A stretch of 64,000 bases of DNA from Paraburkholderia diazotrophica (GCF_900108945.1 NZ_FNYE01000006.1:186001-250000); one strand, 5' to 3'; positions 37,001 to 45,105 are shown, counted from the stretch's first letter. The notes: generated by a model from the sequence alone, not told the origin. Numbers and translations are program-made.

Positions 37001-38009
37001 CCTCGCCGCGCTGCACGGGACGGCGATACCAGGCTGCGCGCAGCCACACGCCGCCCGACGTCCGATGCTCGACGATGCCTGTCTCTGCGCCCGGCTGATG
37101 CATCGGGCGCGAATACGATGCGCGCCGCGCGAGCGCATCGCGAGGGTCGAGCGCCGACATCTTCATCAGCCGCTTTACGTACTTCGATGCGAGATCGGGA
37201 CGCCCCGCCGCGAGCGCAAGATTGGCGAGAAAGCGCAGCGTGTCGGGATCGTCGGCGAGATCGCCGATGTGCTGTTCGGCGGCTTGCATCGCGGCCGCCA
37301 TGTCGTTGCCTGATTGCAGCGCGCGCAGACCCGCAATGAACGCCGCGCGCTTTTCGTCGCGCGTCGTGGCCTGTGCCTGCACGGCGAACCACGCATCGGC
37401 GGCGGCGCGCGGGTTCCGGTTGGCGAGTTGCGTTTGCGCGAGCGCCGTGAGCCAGTCGCGCGCATGGTTCGGATCGGACTTCGCGAGCAACGTGTAATCG
37501 CTTGCGGCCAGTTCGTTGTCGTTCAATCCGCGCGCCTCTTGCGCGAGCATCTGCAATTGCTCGTTCGTCCATGTATAGCCGAGCGCTTGATGCAGCAGCG
37601 CGTCGAGTTCGCGGATGCGCGCAGGCCGCGCGGGATCGCCTGGCTTGAGTGCATAGAGACGCTGCTGCGCGAGCGACACGCGCATCGCCAGCGCGCTTTG
37701 CCGCGCCGTGACATCGTTCGAATGCGAAAGTCGATCGAGGATATGCGTGGCATCCGCGACGCGCTGACCCTTCAGGTATTCGCGCGTCAGCTCGGACAGC
37801 ACTTCCGCATTGTCGGGATCGACGCGCAGCCACGCTTCCAGATACGCGATCGTCAGGCTGTCGGCATTCGCACCTTTGAGCAGCCGCGCCTTGATCTTCT
37901 CGCTCGGAAAGGCGAGCACCAGCATCACGGCGACCAGCAGGCCGAGCACGAGAAGAACGGCGGGCGAAAAGAGCCGCTGCCGCTCAGGTGGTGCAGGCGA
38001 CGTCGACAT
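34020..38009 (-). CDS. pelB: PelB, TPR scaffold and outer-membrane beta-barrel
   Basis: 1329 residues, somewhat longer than Pseudomonas PelB (about 1190). Order: N-terminal membrane anchor (LFSPAVLLVLGLLVAVMLVLAFP), a long periplasmic run of TPR-like helices (for example LRVDPDNAEVLSELTREYLKGQRVADA), and a C-terminal 16-strand-type barrel (from ~1030, SATGSLRVTPSQNLQLRYMQRD to VGVRYRYLY, ending in an aromatic residue). It exports Pel and binds PelA and PelC. Two internal regions are expanded by in-frame 12-bp repeats (35497-35532; 36945-36979). Its start overlaps pelA by 26 bp. Confidence 0.95.
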   Translation of the reverse strand: MSTSPAPPERQRLFSPAVLLVLGLLVAVMLVLAFPSEKIKARLLKGANADSLTIAYLEAWLRVDPDNAEVLSELTREYLKGQRVADATHILDRLSHSNDVTARQSALAMRVSLAQQRLYALKPGDPARPARIRELDALLHQALGYTWTNEQLQMLAQEARGLNDNELAASDYTLLAKSDPNHARDWLTALAQTQLANRNPRAAADAWFAVQAQATTRDEKRAAFIAGLRALQSGNDMAAAMQAAEQHIGDLADDPDTLRFLANLALAAGRPDLASKYVKRLMKMSALDPRDALARRASYSRPMHQPGAETGIVEHRTSGGVWLRAAWYRRPVQRGEALRRALDPASIAASIAASIDDQRARLVRVAAPVPAAGTATAAPGDVSASDYELAYRVFLANGDVANAQRIAQMAVDKDPQSVVWRERLAQVAEWNHHPEVALSNYMALAKTRGTPDDWNRVARLAPGLNDDAALLAVTLHQADEQPANLKLVDAVVFSYERLGDPDSALHFLQTRFKGPLRREASERYAQVAGRKGDDDLALRTWQGLEREYGPNAEYGLTIATMLYARTHFDEALAAMNEAKRAAPPSNDEFWRFYAMLADANQNTRDAGLGYRRLIAGGKASVQDFELMTNFFNNSPIDAGRLAEYAYRHGGSPRMLSEALYDYQHARAWGRIRALLASLTSGQLKEAEQSATFLLARADYERQMGQNDAALRDIEHAAALDPNSPEARAAYIWMLNERGTDAASQAALRRFASDAESDPQLWGAYGAAWLRLGDGRKALHYLHKQTAQGERSLLWRLTYADGLDLNGRVDEAWRLRKQVWIELAHRRRDPSRDPSRDPSRPPPLPAADVDDLRARYVALTQLYANGDRSRAVLIEMLRADRNHADANDAAASRLGDIGELPPAKQEEIRKDQRLYSAIAREAAISWAQNEDASDMERAWLTRQYISDSQRPVYAQAQLAISDGDVDELSRLLDTLPDLIPRQNRIEAQAQTGRVAAAQTGAFDSLTREPEDETTQAMAREQLLANAQALAGAFRYADQGPLRFTEESATGSLRVTPSQNLQLRYMQRDQTVDGSQLAYAPKHDRLFEAIYGHKGRYDEEHVTLGRRNALDDFTTARIEGTYNVTRRLTLIYALGYNLAATESTQLTVGGTKDLASLGFIYVLDPHWFGGARYEYARFHGQDRSYLGNGGLVEANIGYKIKADYPDYTIRAVFAHGQYNATGTPGDALRVLLPQGTPFTAASFMPQTFTQGGLLFSFGDGLPDEYSKGWRPMFIGGPLRDSRAGWSGEAELGVVGSVFGNDQLMLYGAYQGVSSNHSTSVKEVGVRYRYLY
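35497..35532. repeat. In-frame 12-bp tandem repeat within pelB
   Basis: Three units of GAYGGATCRCGY in tandem. On the minus strand they encode repeated Arg-Asp-Pro-Ser, giving RRRDPSRDPSRDPSRPPP in a linker of the TPR region. Length multiple of three, so copy changes keep the frame. Confidence 0.8.
36945..36979. repeat. In-frame 12-bp tandem repeat within pelB
   Basis: Almost three perfect units of GATGGAAGCCGC. On the minus strand they encode Ala-Ala-Ser-Ile repeats (ASIAASIAASID), probably lengthening a loop or helix between TPR units. Confidence 0.8.
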
Positions 38010-40863
38010 GCAGTTGGCGAGAGTCGTTGGCGGGGTTCGTCACGGGGCGCTTCGTCACGCGGCATGTGCCCGCGTTGGCGAGGCGAAATATCGGCGCGAC
38101 ATGCGCGCGCAGATCGAACGAAAAGCCGTCCCGCGTGCGCACGAAATGATCGAGCACGCCGTTGGCTTCGGCGAGATAGGGCACGGCGCGCGCGGCCGAC
38201 TGATCGATGACGGCGAAGCGCGCGATGCCTTCGCCCGTCAGATGCACATAGGTGCCGCCCGGTCCCGGCAAATAGCCGGCCACGCCCGTTGCGCCCGTCA
38301 TGTCGGGCACCTTGCCGGCGGGCAGCCGCACGGTACGAAGATGCGAGCCGTTGCGCACGACCCAGACGTTGCTGCCCGGCTCGCGATACAGGCTGGTGTC
38401 GAGCCAGTCGAGCACGTTGCGCGCGTACTCGGACGTGAAGACGGGTGTGACGGGCTGCTTGAGGACGGTATCGAAGACTTCGCGCAACGCTTTCATCGAC
38501 GCGTACTTCGTGCCCGAGAACATGTGGTAGTAGATGTCGATCGGCTTGAAGCGGATCGGCTTGTCGGTCATCGCAAACGTTTCGAGTACGCGCGAAAAGC
38601 CATAGAACGGTCCGTGCCACAAGCCGGTGTACAGCTCCTCGTTCTGGTTCGGCGCGAAGATCTGGTAGTAGCCGTCTTTCATCACGCCGAGCGGCGCGAT
38701 TGCCGTCCAGCTCGGATAGCTCTTCGTGATCAGCGTATCGCCGCCGTTCAGGTTGAGCATGCCCGCGTCGTAGGCGGCCTTCAGCACGGGCGAGGGCACC
38801 TGGCAGTCGCCGCTCCACAGCACCATACGTACGGACTTCGAGGCGGGCGCCACATTGCCGTCGATATAGTCGATCGAGCCTTTGATTTCGCGGTCGATGC
38901 TGAACCTGTAGCCGGGAATATCGATGGACAGGCCGCTGCTGCTCGCCTGTCCGCCGCCTTCCGTCTGCGTGCCCGTGCGGGAAACGCCGAGGCCCGTCAC
39001 GCTCATCCATTGCAGCGGATGCGTGTACGTATGCGTCGCCACTTCGACGTTCGGCAATTCGAAGATCTTCCTTCCGATGGAGCGCAGGTGCGCTGCGTAG
39101 TTTTTGAACGGACCGTCGTCGCTGACTTCGCCTTCGATCAGCGATACCGTGGTCGGCATGCCCGAATCGCGCAGAAGCCGGTACAGCATATCGCCCGAAT
39201 ATTGCGGCGTGAGGTCGGTGTTGGGTGCGGCGTCGGGCGTGTTCCCGGCGTACTCGGCGCGCGACGCGAAACCGTCGCCGTCGATATGCGACATCAGCAG
39301 GCGCCGGCCGTTTTCCGTCGTCGTATCGGGCACGGGCATGTCGGCGGGCAGGCGCAACGCGGCGCGCAGGAACTCGATCGGCTGCGTGACCCAGCGCTCC
39401 TGATCGACGGCATCCAGTTCGTATACGCCGAACGGCCGCATTGCATAGCCGCCCCACGGCGTGATGGCGGCGCCGTCGATCACGAAGTCGCCCGAGCGCA
39501 AGCGCAGCAGCGAGCGGCTATGCGGCCCGGCACGTATCGGCGTGTAATCGCGCGCGAGGGGATGCGGCTTCATTTCGAAGCCCATCAGCTTCGGATCGTA
39601 CGATTCGACTTCGAGCTTGCCGTTCGATGGAGCGCCCGTCACCGTTTCGAGGTCGAGCTTCTTTCCGAGTTGAGGGTCGATCTGCGTGCCGAAGGTCGTG
39701 AAGACGGCCATGGGCATCTTCGCGTCGATCTGCGCGACGAGCCAGTCGCGATATGCGCTGCTGTTCGGCACCGCGCCGTCGAGCCATAGCACGACGCCCG
39801 CATAACGGTCGTGCAGGTCGCCTTGCGGCAACGGGTCCCGCACGTCGCGGTAGTCGATCCGGTAGCCGAGATAATTGAGCGGCATCGCCAGAAAACGCAC
39901 GCCGGGCGATACGTTCAGATCCGTGCGCGGCGGCGCGTCCTGAATCACGAGAATGCGCCGCTTGACGGGCTCGATCGCGCCGACGCCCATCGTTGCGAGT
40001 GCGCCATCCGTCACGTACGGCACGATGCCCTGTGCCTTGATCTTCGCGATGGTGTCCTGCTGGCATGTGTGGTCGGCGGGCGGGCAGTAGTCGATCGAAA
40101 AGACGGGCAGGCGATACTGCTCGCGTATCGTCTTCGCTTGCTGCAGAAGCCAGTCGCGGTCCTGCGCGGGCACTTCGATATAGCGCTGCTGCGACTGGTC
40201 CCATCCGCGATAAAGCGATTCGAAAGCGACCGCATACGCGAGGTCATGCACTTGCGGCAGGATTTCGAAGCCACGATTGAAAATCAGCTTTGCATCGGGA
40301 TAGCGTGCCTTGATCGCGCGGACAACATTTGCGAGCCCGGCAATCTGTTGCGCGCGTGCGTCGTCTGTTCTGGCGACGAGTTGCCACGAATCCATCGTGT
40401 CGAGAAAGAAGCCGCGATAGCCTTTGTCCCAAAGCGGCTTGATCACGTGATCGACGAAAAAAGCGGGCCATTCGGGCTGGCTCTGGTCGACGACGCGCGA
40501 GGCCCACGACTCATTGCGTCCCGCGAGCCACTTCTTCGGCAAATCCGCGTAATAGCTGCGCGACGGCAGCACTTCGCCGACACTCGCATACGCAAACCAC
40601 GTGGTATGCGGCAAGCGGTGCGCGAGCGGATCGAAACCGCTGTCGGGTTCGATCACGGCGGCATCGAATGCCGAGAGCATGTCGACGGGCGGCGACTTGC
40701 CGTAATAGAGCGCGAATGAGGGCTGCGTGATCGTTTGCGCGACCGTTTGCGCGGCATCGTTCGCATAAGCGGGACGCAGCGGCAACGCGAGCGCCAGCGC
40801 GAGAAGCAACAGCGCGCGGCATGGCCTGCCTGTGCGTCGCGAGCGTCCTCTGCGGGCCGCCAA
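37984..40863 (-). CDS. pelA: PelA, Pel deacetylase and hydrolase
   Basis: 959 residues from a proposed TTG start at 40863, which follows AAAGGAAG at good spacing and runs directly into a signal peptide (CRALLLLALALALPLRPAYA). An ATG at 40965 is in frame but adds 34 residues that spoil the signal. The N-terminal TIM-barrel-like hydrolase (GYRGFFLDTMDSW, IFNRGFEILP) is the GH114/GH166-like domain. The deacetylase has its metal motif SHIDGDGF (about 525-532) and HTYTHP (about 611-616). In the periplasm it deacetylates Pel and trims it. First gene of the operon; overlaps pelB by 26 bp. Confidence 0.94.
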   Translation of the reverse strand: MAARRGRSRRTGRPCRALLLLALALALPLRPAYANDAAQTVAQTITQPSFALYYGKSPPVDMLSAFDAAVIEPDSGFDPLAHRLPHTTWFAYASVGEVLPSRSYYADLPKKWLAGRNESWASRVVDQSQPEWPAFFVDHVIKPLWDKGYRGFFLDTMDSWQLVARTDDARAQQIAGLANVVRAIKARYPDAKLIFNRGFEILPQVHDLAYAVAFESLYRGWDQSQQRYIEVPAQDRDWLLQQAKTIREQYRLPVFSIDYCPPADHTCQQDTIAKIKAQGIVPYVTDGALATMGVGAIEPVKRRILVIQDAPPRTDLNVSPGVRFLAMPLNYLGYRIDYRDVRDPLPQGDLHDRYAGVVLWLDGAVPNSSAYRDWLVAQIDAKMPMAVFTTFGTQIDPQLGKKLDLETVTGAPSNGKLEVESYDPKLMGFEMKPHPLARDYTPIRAGPHSRSLLRLRSGDFVIDGAAITPWGGYAMRPFGVYELDAVDQERWVTQPIEFLRAALRLPADMPVPDTTTENGRRLLMSHIDGDGFASRAEYAGNTPDAAPNTDLTPQYSGDMLYRLLRDSGMPTTVSLIEGEVSDDGPFKNYAAHLRSIGRKIFELPNVEVATHTYTHPLQWMSVTGLGVSRTGTQTEGGGQASSSGLSIDIPGYRFSIDREIKGSIDYIDGNVAPASKSVRMVLWSGDCQVPSPVLKAAYDAGMLNLNGGDTLITKSYPSWTAIAPLGVMKDGYYQIFAPNQNEELYTGLWHGPFYGFSRVLETFAMTDKPIRFKPIDIYYHMFSGTKYASMKALREVFDTVLKQPVTPVFTSEYARNVLDWLDTSLYREPGSNVWVVRNGSHLRTVRLPAGKVPDMTGATGVAGYLPGPGGTYVHLTGEGIARFAVIDQSAARAVPYLAEANGVLDHFVRTRDGFSFDLRAHVAPIFRLANAGTCRVTKRPVTNPANDSRQLHVDVACTT

Positions 40864-41150
40864 GGGAATTGCTTCCTTTAAGGTGCAAAGAAAATCCCTG
40901 AAATGATGATGCAAGCCGCTTAATGTCATCCGCAAGGGTGTTCTGCTGAATTGAACAGACAGCATGCGTTATTGCATCTGGTTCTTTCAATTGCGACAGC
41001 GCATATCATAGACAAGATTTAACGGACCGCCTAGCGACATTGCTGTGCTGGAGTCGCGTATTGCCACGCGAATTGCTGCTTATAGCACGCCTGTTTTAAA
41101 TGCGACGCTGTTTTTTAATCGACGTGCATTAGTCGCGGCGTTAAGGCAAT
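40864..41150 (-). promoter_or_regulatory. Probable pel operon leader/promoter region
   Basis: About 290 bp, clearly AT-richer than its surroundings (e.g. 41085-41200). It lies upstream of pelA on the minus strand and is the only gap large enough for the operon promoter. I cannot name a specific site, apart from the ribosome site AAAGGAAG just before 40863. Confidence 0.45.
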
Positions 41151-41316
41151 TCAATGCCTTTCTGTTTTTGACTTTTTCGTGGCATTTAACGATTTCGCAT
41201 GCGGTGATATCGGTTTCACCAATGGCGTTGCAAGGTAATAGAAAGAGCCGATGCCGCGAATGCCGAACCGGCTCATCAGTCTGCGTTGCGCGTGAGATGC
41301 GTGAGACACATCGGCG
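41151..41316 (-). pseudogene. Fragment of a CPA1-type Na+/H+ antiporter
   Basis: On the minus strand 41232-41279 reads RRLMSRFGIRGIGSFYYL, the conserved FGIRGIGSxYYL membrane motif of NhaP/CPA1 antiporters. Sequence before and after does not continue the family, and a stop follows at 41151. It is a short relic, not a working gene. Confidence 0.45.
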
Positions 41317-41576
41317 CCGAATAGCGCGCTTCGACTGCGAGCAGCCGCACGATGAAAAAGAGCGCGGCGATCAACCCGACTTTGCCATGTGAAGAGCGAC
41401 GCGCAAGTACTCGTGAGCACATTGCCGACGATCACCGTCACGGCCACTCCGGCGATGCGTTCGGGTTCGATCGTGAAGCCGAGCACCGACTCGGCCATAT
41501 ACGCATGCGCTTTTTGCGGGTCGGCGGCCGTTGCGACGACGTCTTCCGAATCGACGGTCGTGTCCCCGCATCGACA

Positions 41577-42011
41577 TCAGGGCGTGCGGCCGAATGCCTC
41601 GCGCAGCTTGCGCTTGGCCTGTTCGAGCGTGCTCTTGCGCGCCTTCGGCAGATTGCGGCCTGCGCGGTTGATATAGAAGTTGAGCATCGACATCGCGGAC
41701 TGGAACGGCGTGCCTTTGCGCCGCTTGCTGCGCGTCGACGAATGTTTGAGCGACTGGGCGATTTCTTCGGCGCTGCCTGTCTTGAAGATGTCCTTTTCAA
41801 GGTCCATCGCGTCGCTTGTTTCCATCACGTGATGCGACCAGTACTTCGACGTGTTTTTCGATGAACTCGCCGACGACGTTCGCGAGCGGTGATGCGCGGC
41901 CTTCGCCTGCGTGTGCCGCTGGCGCGGCGGACGGCCGCCTTTCGTGCGCGTCGACGCATGCGCGGACGTCTTCTTGCCCCTCGATGTTCCACTGCGTTTG
42001 CTGGTAGCCAT
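41577..42011 (-). CDS. DUF3175 domain protein
   Basis: 144 residues. A basic, low-complexity N-terminus (MATSKRSGTSRGKKTSAHASTRTKGGRPPRQRHTQAK) is followed by the DUF3175 domain: KYWSHHVMETSDAMDLEKDIFKTGSAEEIAQSLKHSS and PFQSAMSMLNFYINRAGRNLPKARKSTLEQAKRKLREAFGR. The lysine-rich tail and head suggest nucleic-acid binding, but no role is established. GGGGA lies before the ATG. First in a run of small stress-type genes; 15 bp from the PRC-barrel gene upstream of it. Confidence 0.85.
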   Translation of the reverse strand: MATSKRSGTSRGKKTSAHASTRTKGGRPPRQRHTQAKAAHHRSRTSSASSSKNTSKYWSHHVMETSDAMDLEKDIFKTGSAEEIAQSLKHSSTRSKRRKGTPFQSAMSMLNFYINRAGRNLPKARKSTLEQAKRKLREAFGRTP

Positions 42012-42026
42012 GATGGTCCCCGTGTA

Positions 42027-42521
42027 TCACAGCTTCACGCCGCCCGCTTCGGGCGCATCGGACGATCCCGGCTCGATATCGCCGACGCCGAATCCGTCAT
42101 CGCTTTTACTCCAATACGGCTCGCGTCCATAGAACTGATGCACCGATGTCGCCCACGTCGCGTCCGCCATCGACGGCCAGTGGTCCTTGTCGAAGCCCGG
42201 CGCGTTCTTCACGCTTTCGGTCGGCATGTCGAGCAGGAAGCACTCGCGGTCCGCGTCGAGCGTGAGCGCGCTCCATGGAATCGCGAGCAGCTTGTCGCCG
42301 ATGCCGAGAAAGCCGCCACTCGACAGCACCGCATACCCGATCCGTCCCGAGCGCACGTCGAGCATGATGTCCTTGATCTTGCCGATATCGTCGCCGTCGG
42401 CGCTCAGTACCTTGTCGCCATCGAGCGTGGCGGCCGCCATCACGTCGGGGCCAGGGCCAGTCGATCGGCCGCCGCCTGTTCCGACGATATTCGCGCCTTG
42501 CGTCTGCTTCGCCATCGTCAT
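42027..42521 (-). CDS. PRC-barrel domain protein
   Basis: 164 residues. The PRC-barrel core is GDKVLSADGDDIGKIKDIMLDVRSGRIGYAVLSSGGFLGIGDKLLAIPWSAL (about 35-86), followed by LDADRECFLLDMPTESVKNAPGFDKDHWPSM, the typical tail of the stress-associated proteobacterial branch. GGAGA lies before the first of two close ATGs. Likely cotranscribed with the DUF3175 gene 15 bp downstream. Members accumulate in osmotic or stationary-phase stress, but the molecular job is unknown. Confidence 0.9.
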   Translation of the reverse strand: MTMAKQTQGANIVGTGGGRSTGPGPDVMAAATLDGDKVLSADGDDIGKIKDIMLDVRSGRIGYAVLSSGGFLGIGDKLLAIPWSALTLDADRECFLLDMPTESVKNAPGFDKDHWPSMADATWATSVHQFYGREPYWSKSDDGFGVGDIEPGSSDAPEAGGVKL

Positions 42522-42623
42522 GATCGTTCTCCGTCGTGAGTGTGCGTACAGCCGGATTCGAGCAACAGCTATTCCTCGCGCCGTCGCATTGGCGCGGAAT
42601 GCGTGAACGGTTCAACGAACGCT

Positions 42624-42758
42624 TCAGCCGTCCTCGCCGACTTCGGCAGGGTCGGGCAGCTCGGGCAGTTCCTTCGTGGTGTCGGGCGGCTGGGGCTGGC
42701 CCTGTGGCGCGTCGTCGGGGCGGGGCGTGGTGTCGGCGGAGTCCGCTTCGCGGTTCAT
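42624..42758 (-). CDS. Small acidic proline-rich protein, 44 residues
   Basis: MNREADSADTTPRPDDAPQG then PPDTTKELPELPDPAEVGEDG. A good site (AGGAGAGAG) precedes the ATG. Highly polar, no helix-forming hydrophobic core, probably disordered. It sits 102 bp upstream of the PRC-barrel gene on the same strand. Family not recognised; similar short acidic proteins are common next to PRC-barrel genes in Burkholderia. Confidence 0.55.
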   Translation of the reverse strand: MNREADSADTTPRPDDAPQGQPQPPDTTKELPELPDPAEVGEDG

Positions 42759-42885
42759 GATCTCTCTCCTTATGTTGCAGTCGCGGAATGACAGAAGCGC
42801 TGCACACGGCGTGCCACGTACGTAGCACGCCTCGTGCAGTATCGAATGCGAAGGGAGCGGGTAATAGCGAAGAGAGAGGCGCGAA

Positions 42886-43560
42886 TCAGGGCCGCGCGGC
42901 GATTTCGTCGAGATGCTCGAGCAGATCCGCGGGATCTTCATAGACGCGCAACGCGCCTGCGCGTTCGAGCTCTTCCTGCCCGTAGCCGCCCGACAGCAGG
43001 CCCACGCCGAGCGCGCGGCAACGGCGCGCCGCGAGCATGTCCCAGATGCTGTCGCCGACCACGACGGCATGCTCGATCGGCACATTGAGCCGGTGCGCGG
43101 CGGCAATGAAGAGATCGGGGTCGGGCTTCGCGTATTTCACGTCGTCGCGTGTGACGACCACGGTCTTCGACGGATCGACGCCGAGCGCTTCGAGGTTCAC
43201 GGCTGCCGTCTCCATCCGGCCGCTGGTCGCGATCGCCCATGGCGTGCCGCTTTCTGTCAGCGCGGCCAGCAATGCCTGCGCGCCCGGCAAGGGCCGCACT
43301 TTCGCATGCAGTTGCTTGTATGCGCGCGCATGTGCGCGGCGCAGACGTTCGACGCGCTCCGTGCTAATGTCGCCGCCCGTTTCGCGTAGCAGCTGATGCG
43401 TGAAGAGACCGCCGCTCATGCCGATCTTTCGATGAATGCGCCACACCGACAATTCGATGCCTTCTTCGTCGAGTGCTTCTTTCCAGGCGAGCACATGCTG
43501 ATACACGCTATCGACGAGCGTGCCGTCGAGGTCGAACAGAAATGATGTGGATATACGCAT
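42886..43560 (-). CDS. HAD-superfamily phosphatase (subclass IA)
   Basis: 224 residues from ATG 43560, six bases after GAGGAG. Motif I is FLFDLDGTLVDS, motif II TSGR, motif III lysine in KYAKPDPDLF and motif IV GDSIWDMLAARRC. The cap lies between motif I and II (WRIHRKIGMSGGLF), as in phosphoglycolate/beta-phosphoglucomutase-like members. A small-molecule phosphatase is expected; substrate unknown. Confidence 0.9.
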   Translation of the reverse strand: MRISTSFLFDLDGTLVDSVYQHVLAWKEALDEEGIELSVWRIHRKIGMSGGLFTHQLLRETGGDISTERVERLRRAHARAYKQLHAKVRPLPGAQALLAALTESGTPWAIATSGRMETAAVNLEALGVDPSKTVVVTRDDVKYAKPDPDLFIAAAHRLNVPIEHAVVVGDSIWDMLAARRCRALGVGLLSGGYGQEELERAGALRVYEDPADLLEHLDEIAARP

Positions 43561-43973
43561 GGGCTTCTCCTCTATCAAATGCGATCAGATGCGGTGGATG
43601 GGAAATCGGTAATCGAATGGACACGCAAGCCGGCGAGCAGACCGATAAGCAAGCCGACAAGCACGCCGACACGAAAGCCACGCAAGCGTGGCGCGCATTG
43701 CATGCATCGCGGCCCCTGGCGGCACAGCGCTCATATTGCGCCATTTATTCCACGAAAGATTTACGTCCGCTTTGTAAATATCAAAGAGCGTATGCGCGCG
43801 GCCCGGTTTTTTATCACGTGCGAGTGCCCGGAGAAACCGTGCCAGGCCCCATCCGGCCGGGCGCGCGAGACTTCGCAGGGGCACACCGTTTGCTGAACCG
43901 ACGAGTGACGGCACCAGGTTTTTTGGCGGCAGTCAACCGCACTCATTGACCACGTTTTTCAAGGAGCTAACAG
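43561..43973. other. Intergenic stretch, no gene supported
   Basis: About 410 bp. A plus-strand frame from 43618 begins with Gln/Asp/Lys repeats (GEQTDKQADKHADTKA) produced by a short degenerate tandem repeat, then turns to sequence without features. I do not call it a gene. Confidence 0.5.
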
Positions 43974-44252
43974 ATGAAGAACCGTAAAGCATGGATCGTA
44001 GCGGCAATGCTCGCACTGTCGGGAGGCGCTTTTGCACAGACGGGCGGCGGTAACGGCGGCGGTTCGGCGGGCGGTGGCGGCAATGGCGCCGGGATGAGTT
44101 CGTCCGATGAGACGGGGGCGGGCATGGCATCGTCGGGCACACATACGTCGAAAAAGATGCATCATAAGACGTCGAAATCGCACAAGAAGCCGGCTACCGA
44201 CACCACGAACGTGCCGGGCGCCGACGCAAGCAGCGATACGAAGGGACAATGA
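43974..44252 (+). CDS. Small exported glycine-rich protein
   Basis: 92 residues with a clear signal peptide (MKNRKAWIVAAMLALSGGAFAQ, cut after AFA). The mature part is Gly/Ser-rich, then basic (THTSKKMHHKTSKSHKKPATD) and ends acidic. AGGAG precedes the start. No fold recognised; such short periplasmic proteins are common in Burkholderia stress islands. Head of a plus-strand run of small genes. Confidence 0.7.
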   Translation: MKNRKAWIVAAMLALSGGAFAQTGGGNGGGSAGGGGNGAGMSSSDETGAGMASSGTHTSKKMHHKTSKSHKKPATDTTNVPGADASSDTKGQ

Positions 44253-44343
44253 CCCTTGATTCCGTCCGGTGCGCGCCACTGCTTCGCGATGCGGGTGCGA
44301 TGTGGCGCGATATGCCGGACCTTTAGCAAAGGCGGGAGGAATC

Positions 44344-44550
44344 ATGACACAGCCAGGATGGAAATACGCGTTGCTCGCGATAGCGGTCGTGTCGATGTCA
44401 CTAGGCGCGGCCTGCAAGAAGGCAGACAACACCAGCAGCGACACGGGCGCAGCACCAGGCAGTAGCGGCGCGGCGCCGGCCGCAGGCGCGATGGGCGCAA
44501 GCGGCGCGATGGGCGGCGGTGCAGCAGGGGCATCGGGCGCGAGCCAATGA
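44344..44550 (+). CDS. Small exported or lipoprotein-like protein
   Basis: 68 residues; start chosen at ATG 44344 because GGGAGGA lies just before it. A signal-like segment WKYALLAIAVVSMSLGAAC ends in a cysteine followed by KKADN, suggesting a lipoprotein, though the lipobox (GAAC) is atypical. The mature part is Gly/Ala/Ser/Pro-rich with no charge pattern. Function unknown. Confidence 0.6.
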   Translation: MTQPGWKYALLAIAVVSMSLGAACKKADNTSSDTGAAPGSSGAAPAAGAMGASGAMGGGAAGASGASQ

Positions 44551-44592
44551 CGTTTCGCGCAGTGACGGGGTACCTCGGGCAGTCCCGGGGTA

Positions 44593-44772
44593 ATGAGGGA
44601 ATCGGATCACGCCGCGTTCTTCATCGAGGACCTGAAGGGCGCGGCACAACGGGGGTACGTGGCGATCCGCGTTGCGGACAACGGGCAAATCAACGCCCGT
44701 CCCACTCGCGATCCGGCTTGCGCGGCAGAGCATCCACAACCGCGGCAACGGACACGCGCCCCATGGAGGTGA
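44593..44772 (+). CDS. Possible small protein, 59 residues
   Basis: Starts MRESDHAAFFIEDLKGAAQRG and continues YVAIRVADNGQINARPTRDP. The first 40 residues look like a real helix-strand protein; the end is arginine-rich and less convincing. Its stop falls four bases before the next start, in the ribosome site of that gene. Not recognised. Could be chance. Confidence 0.35.
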   Translation: MRESDHAAFFIEDLKGAAQRGYVAIRVADNGQINARPTRDPACAAEHPQPRQRTRAPWR

Positions 44773-44776
44773 TGTG

Positions 44777-45067
44777 ATGCGTTCGAAAATTCACTACCAA
44801 AGCAACATCTGCGGTGGCGACTTTCAGCACGTGAAGGACTGCTTCAATACATGGAAAACGCAGCCACTCGTGTACCGGATGAACGAGCACATGTTCGAAG
44901 GCAAGCGCGAAGTCCGTCCGCTCGACGATCGCGTATTCGACAATGCGGAAGTCGCGCAACGCACGCTACTCAATACGTGCGGACCGAGTGATCCGTACGC
45001 GCTGGCAGCGGAGATTCATGACGGCGAGCGCGATATGTGGCTCGTGATGGCCGCCTACGAGGAGTGA
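44777..45067 (+). CDS. Hypothetical protein, 96 residues
   Basis: MRSKIHYQSNICGGDFQHVKDCFNTW at the start and AAEIHDGERDMWLVMAAYEE at the end. GGAGGT six bases before the ATG is a strong site. Soluble, with three cysteines, no known domain. It ends before a hairpin at 45072. Confidence 0.65.
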   Translation: MRSKIHYQSNICGGDFQHVKDCFNTWKTQPLVYRMNEHMFEGKREVRPLDDRVFDNAEVAQRTLLNTCGPSDPYALAAEIHDGERDMWLVMAAYEE

Positions 45068-45071
45068 CCTC

Positions 45072-45105
45072 GGCACGCATGCGCTCCCCACAGAGCGTAT
45101 GCGTG
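45072..45105 (+). terminator. Terminator-like hairpin
   Basis: GCACGCATGCGCTC pairs with GAGCGTATGCGTGC (14 bp, one G-T pair) around a 6-base loop, followed by TTGTGCTTGTG. It lies directly after the stop at 45067 and before the convergent topoisomerase gene. Confidence 0.55.

Noticed and set aside
43618..43949. Frame with Gln/Asp/Lys repeats after the HAD phosphatase
   Set aside because: Opening is produced by a degenerate short tandem repeat; the rest has no features and no ribosome site.
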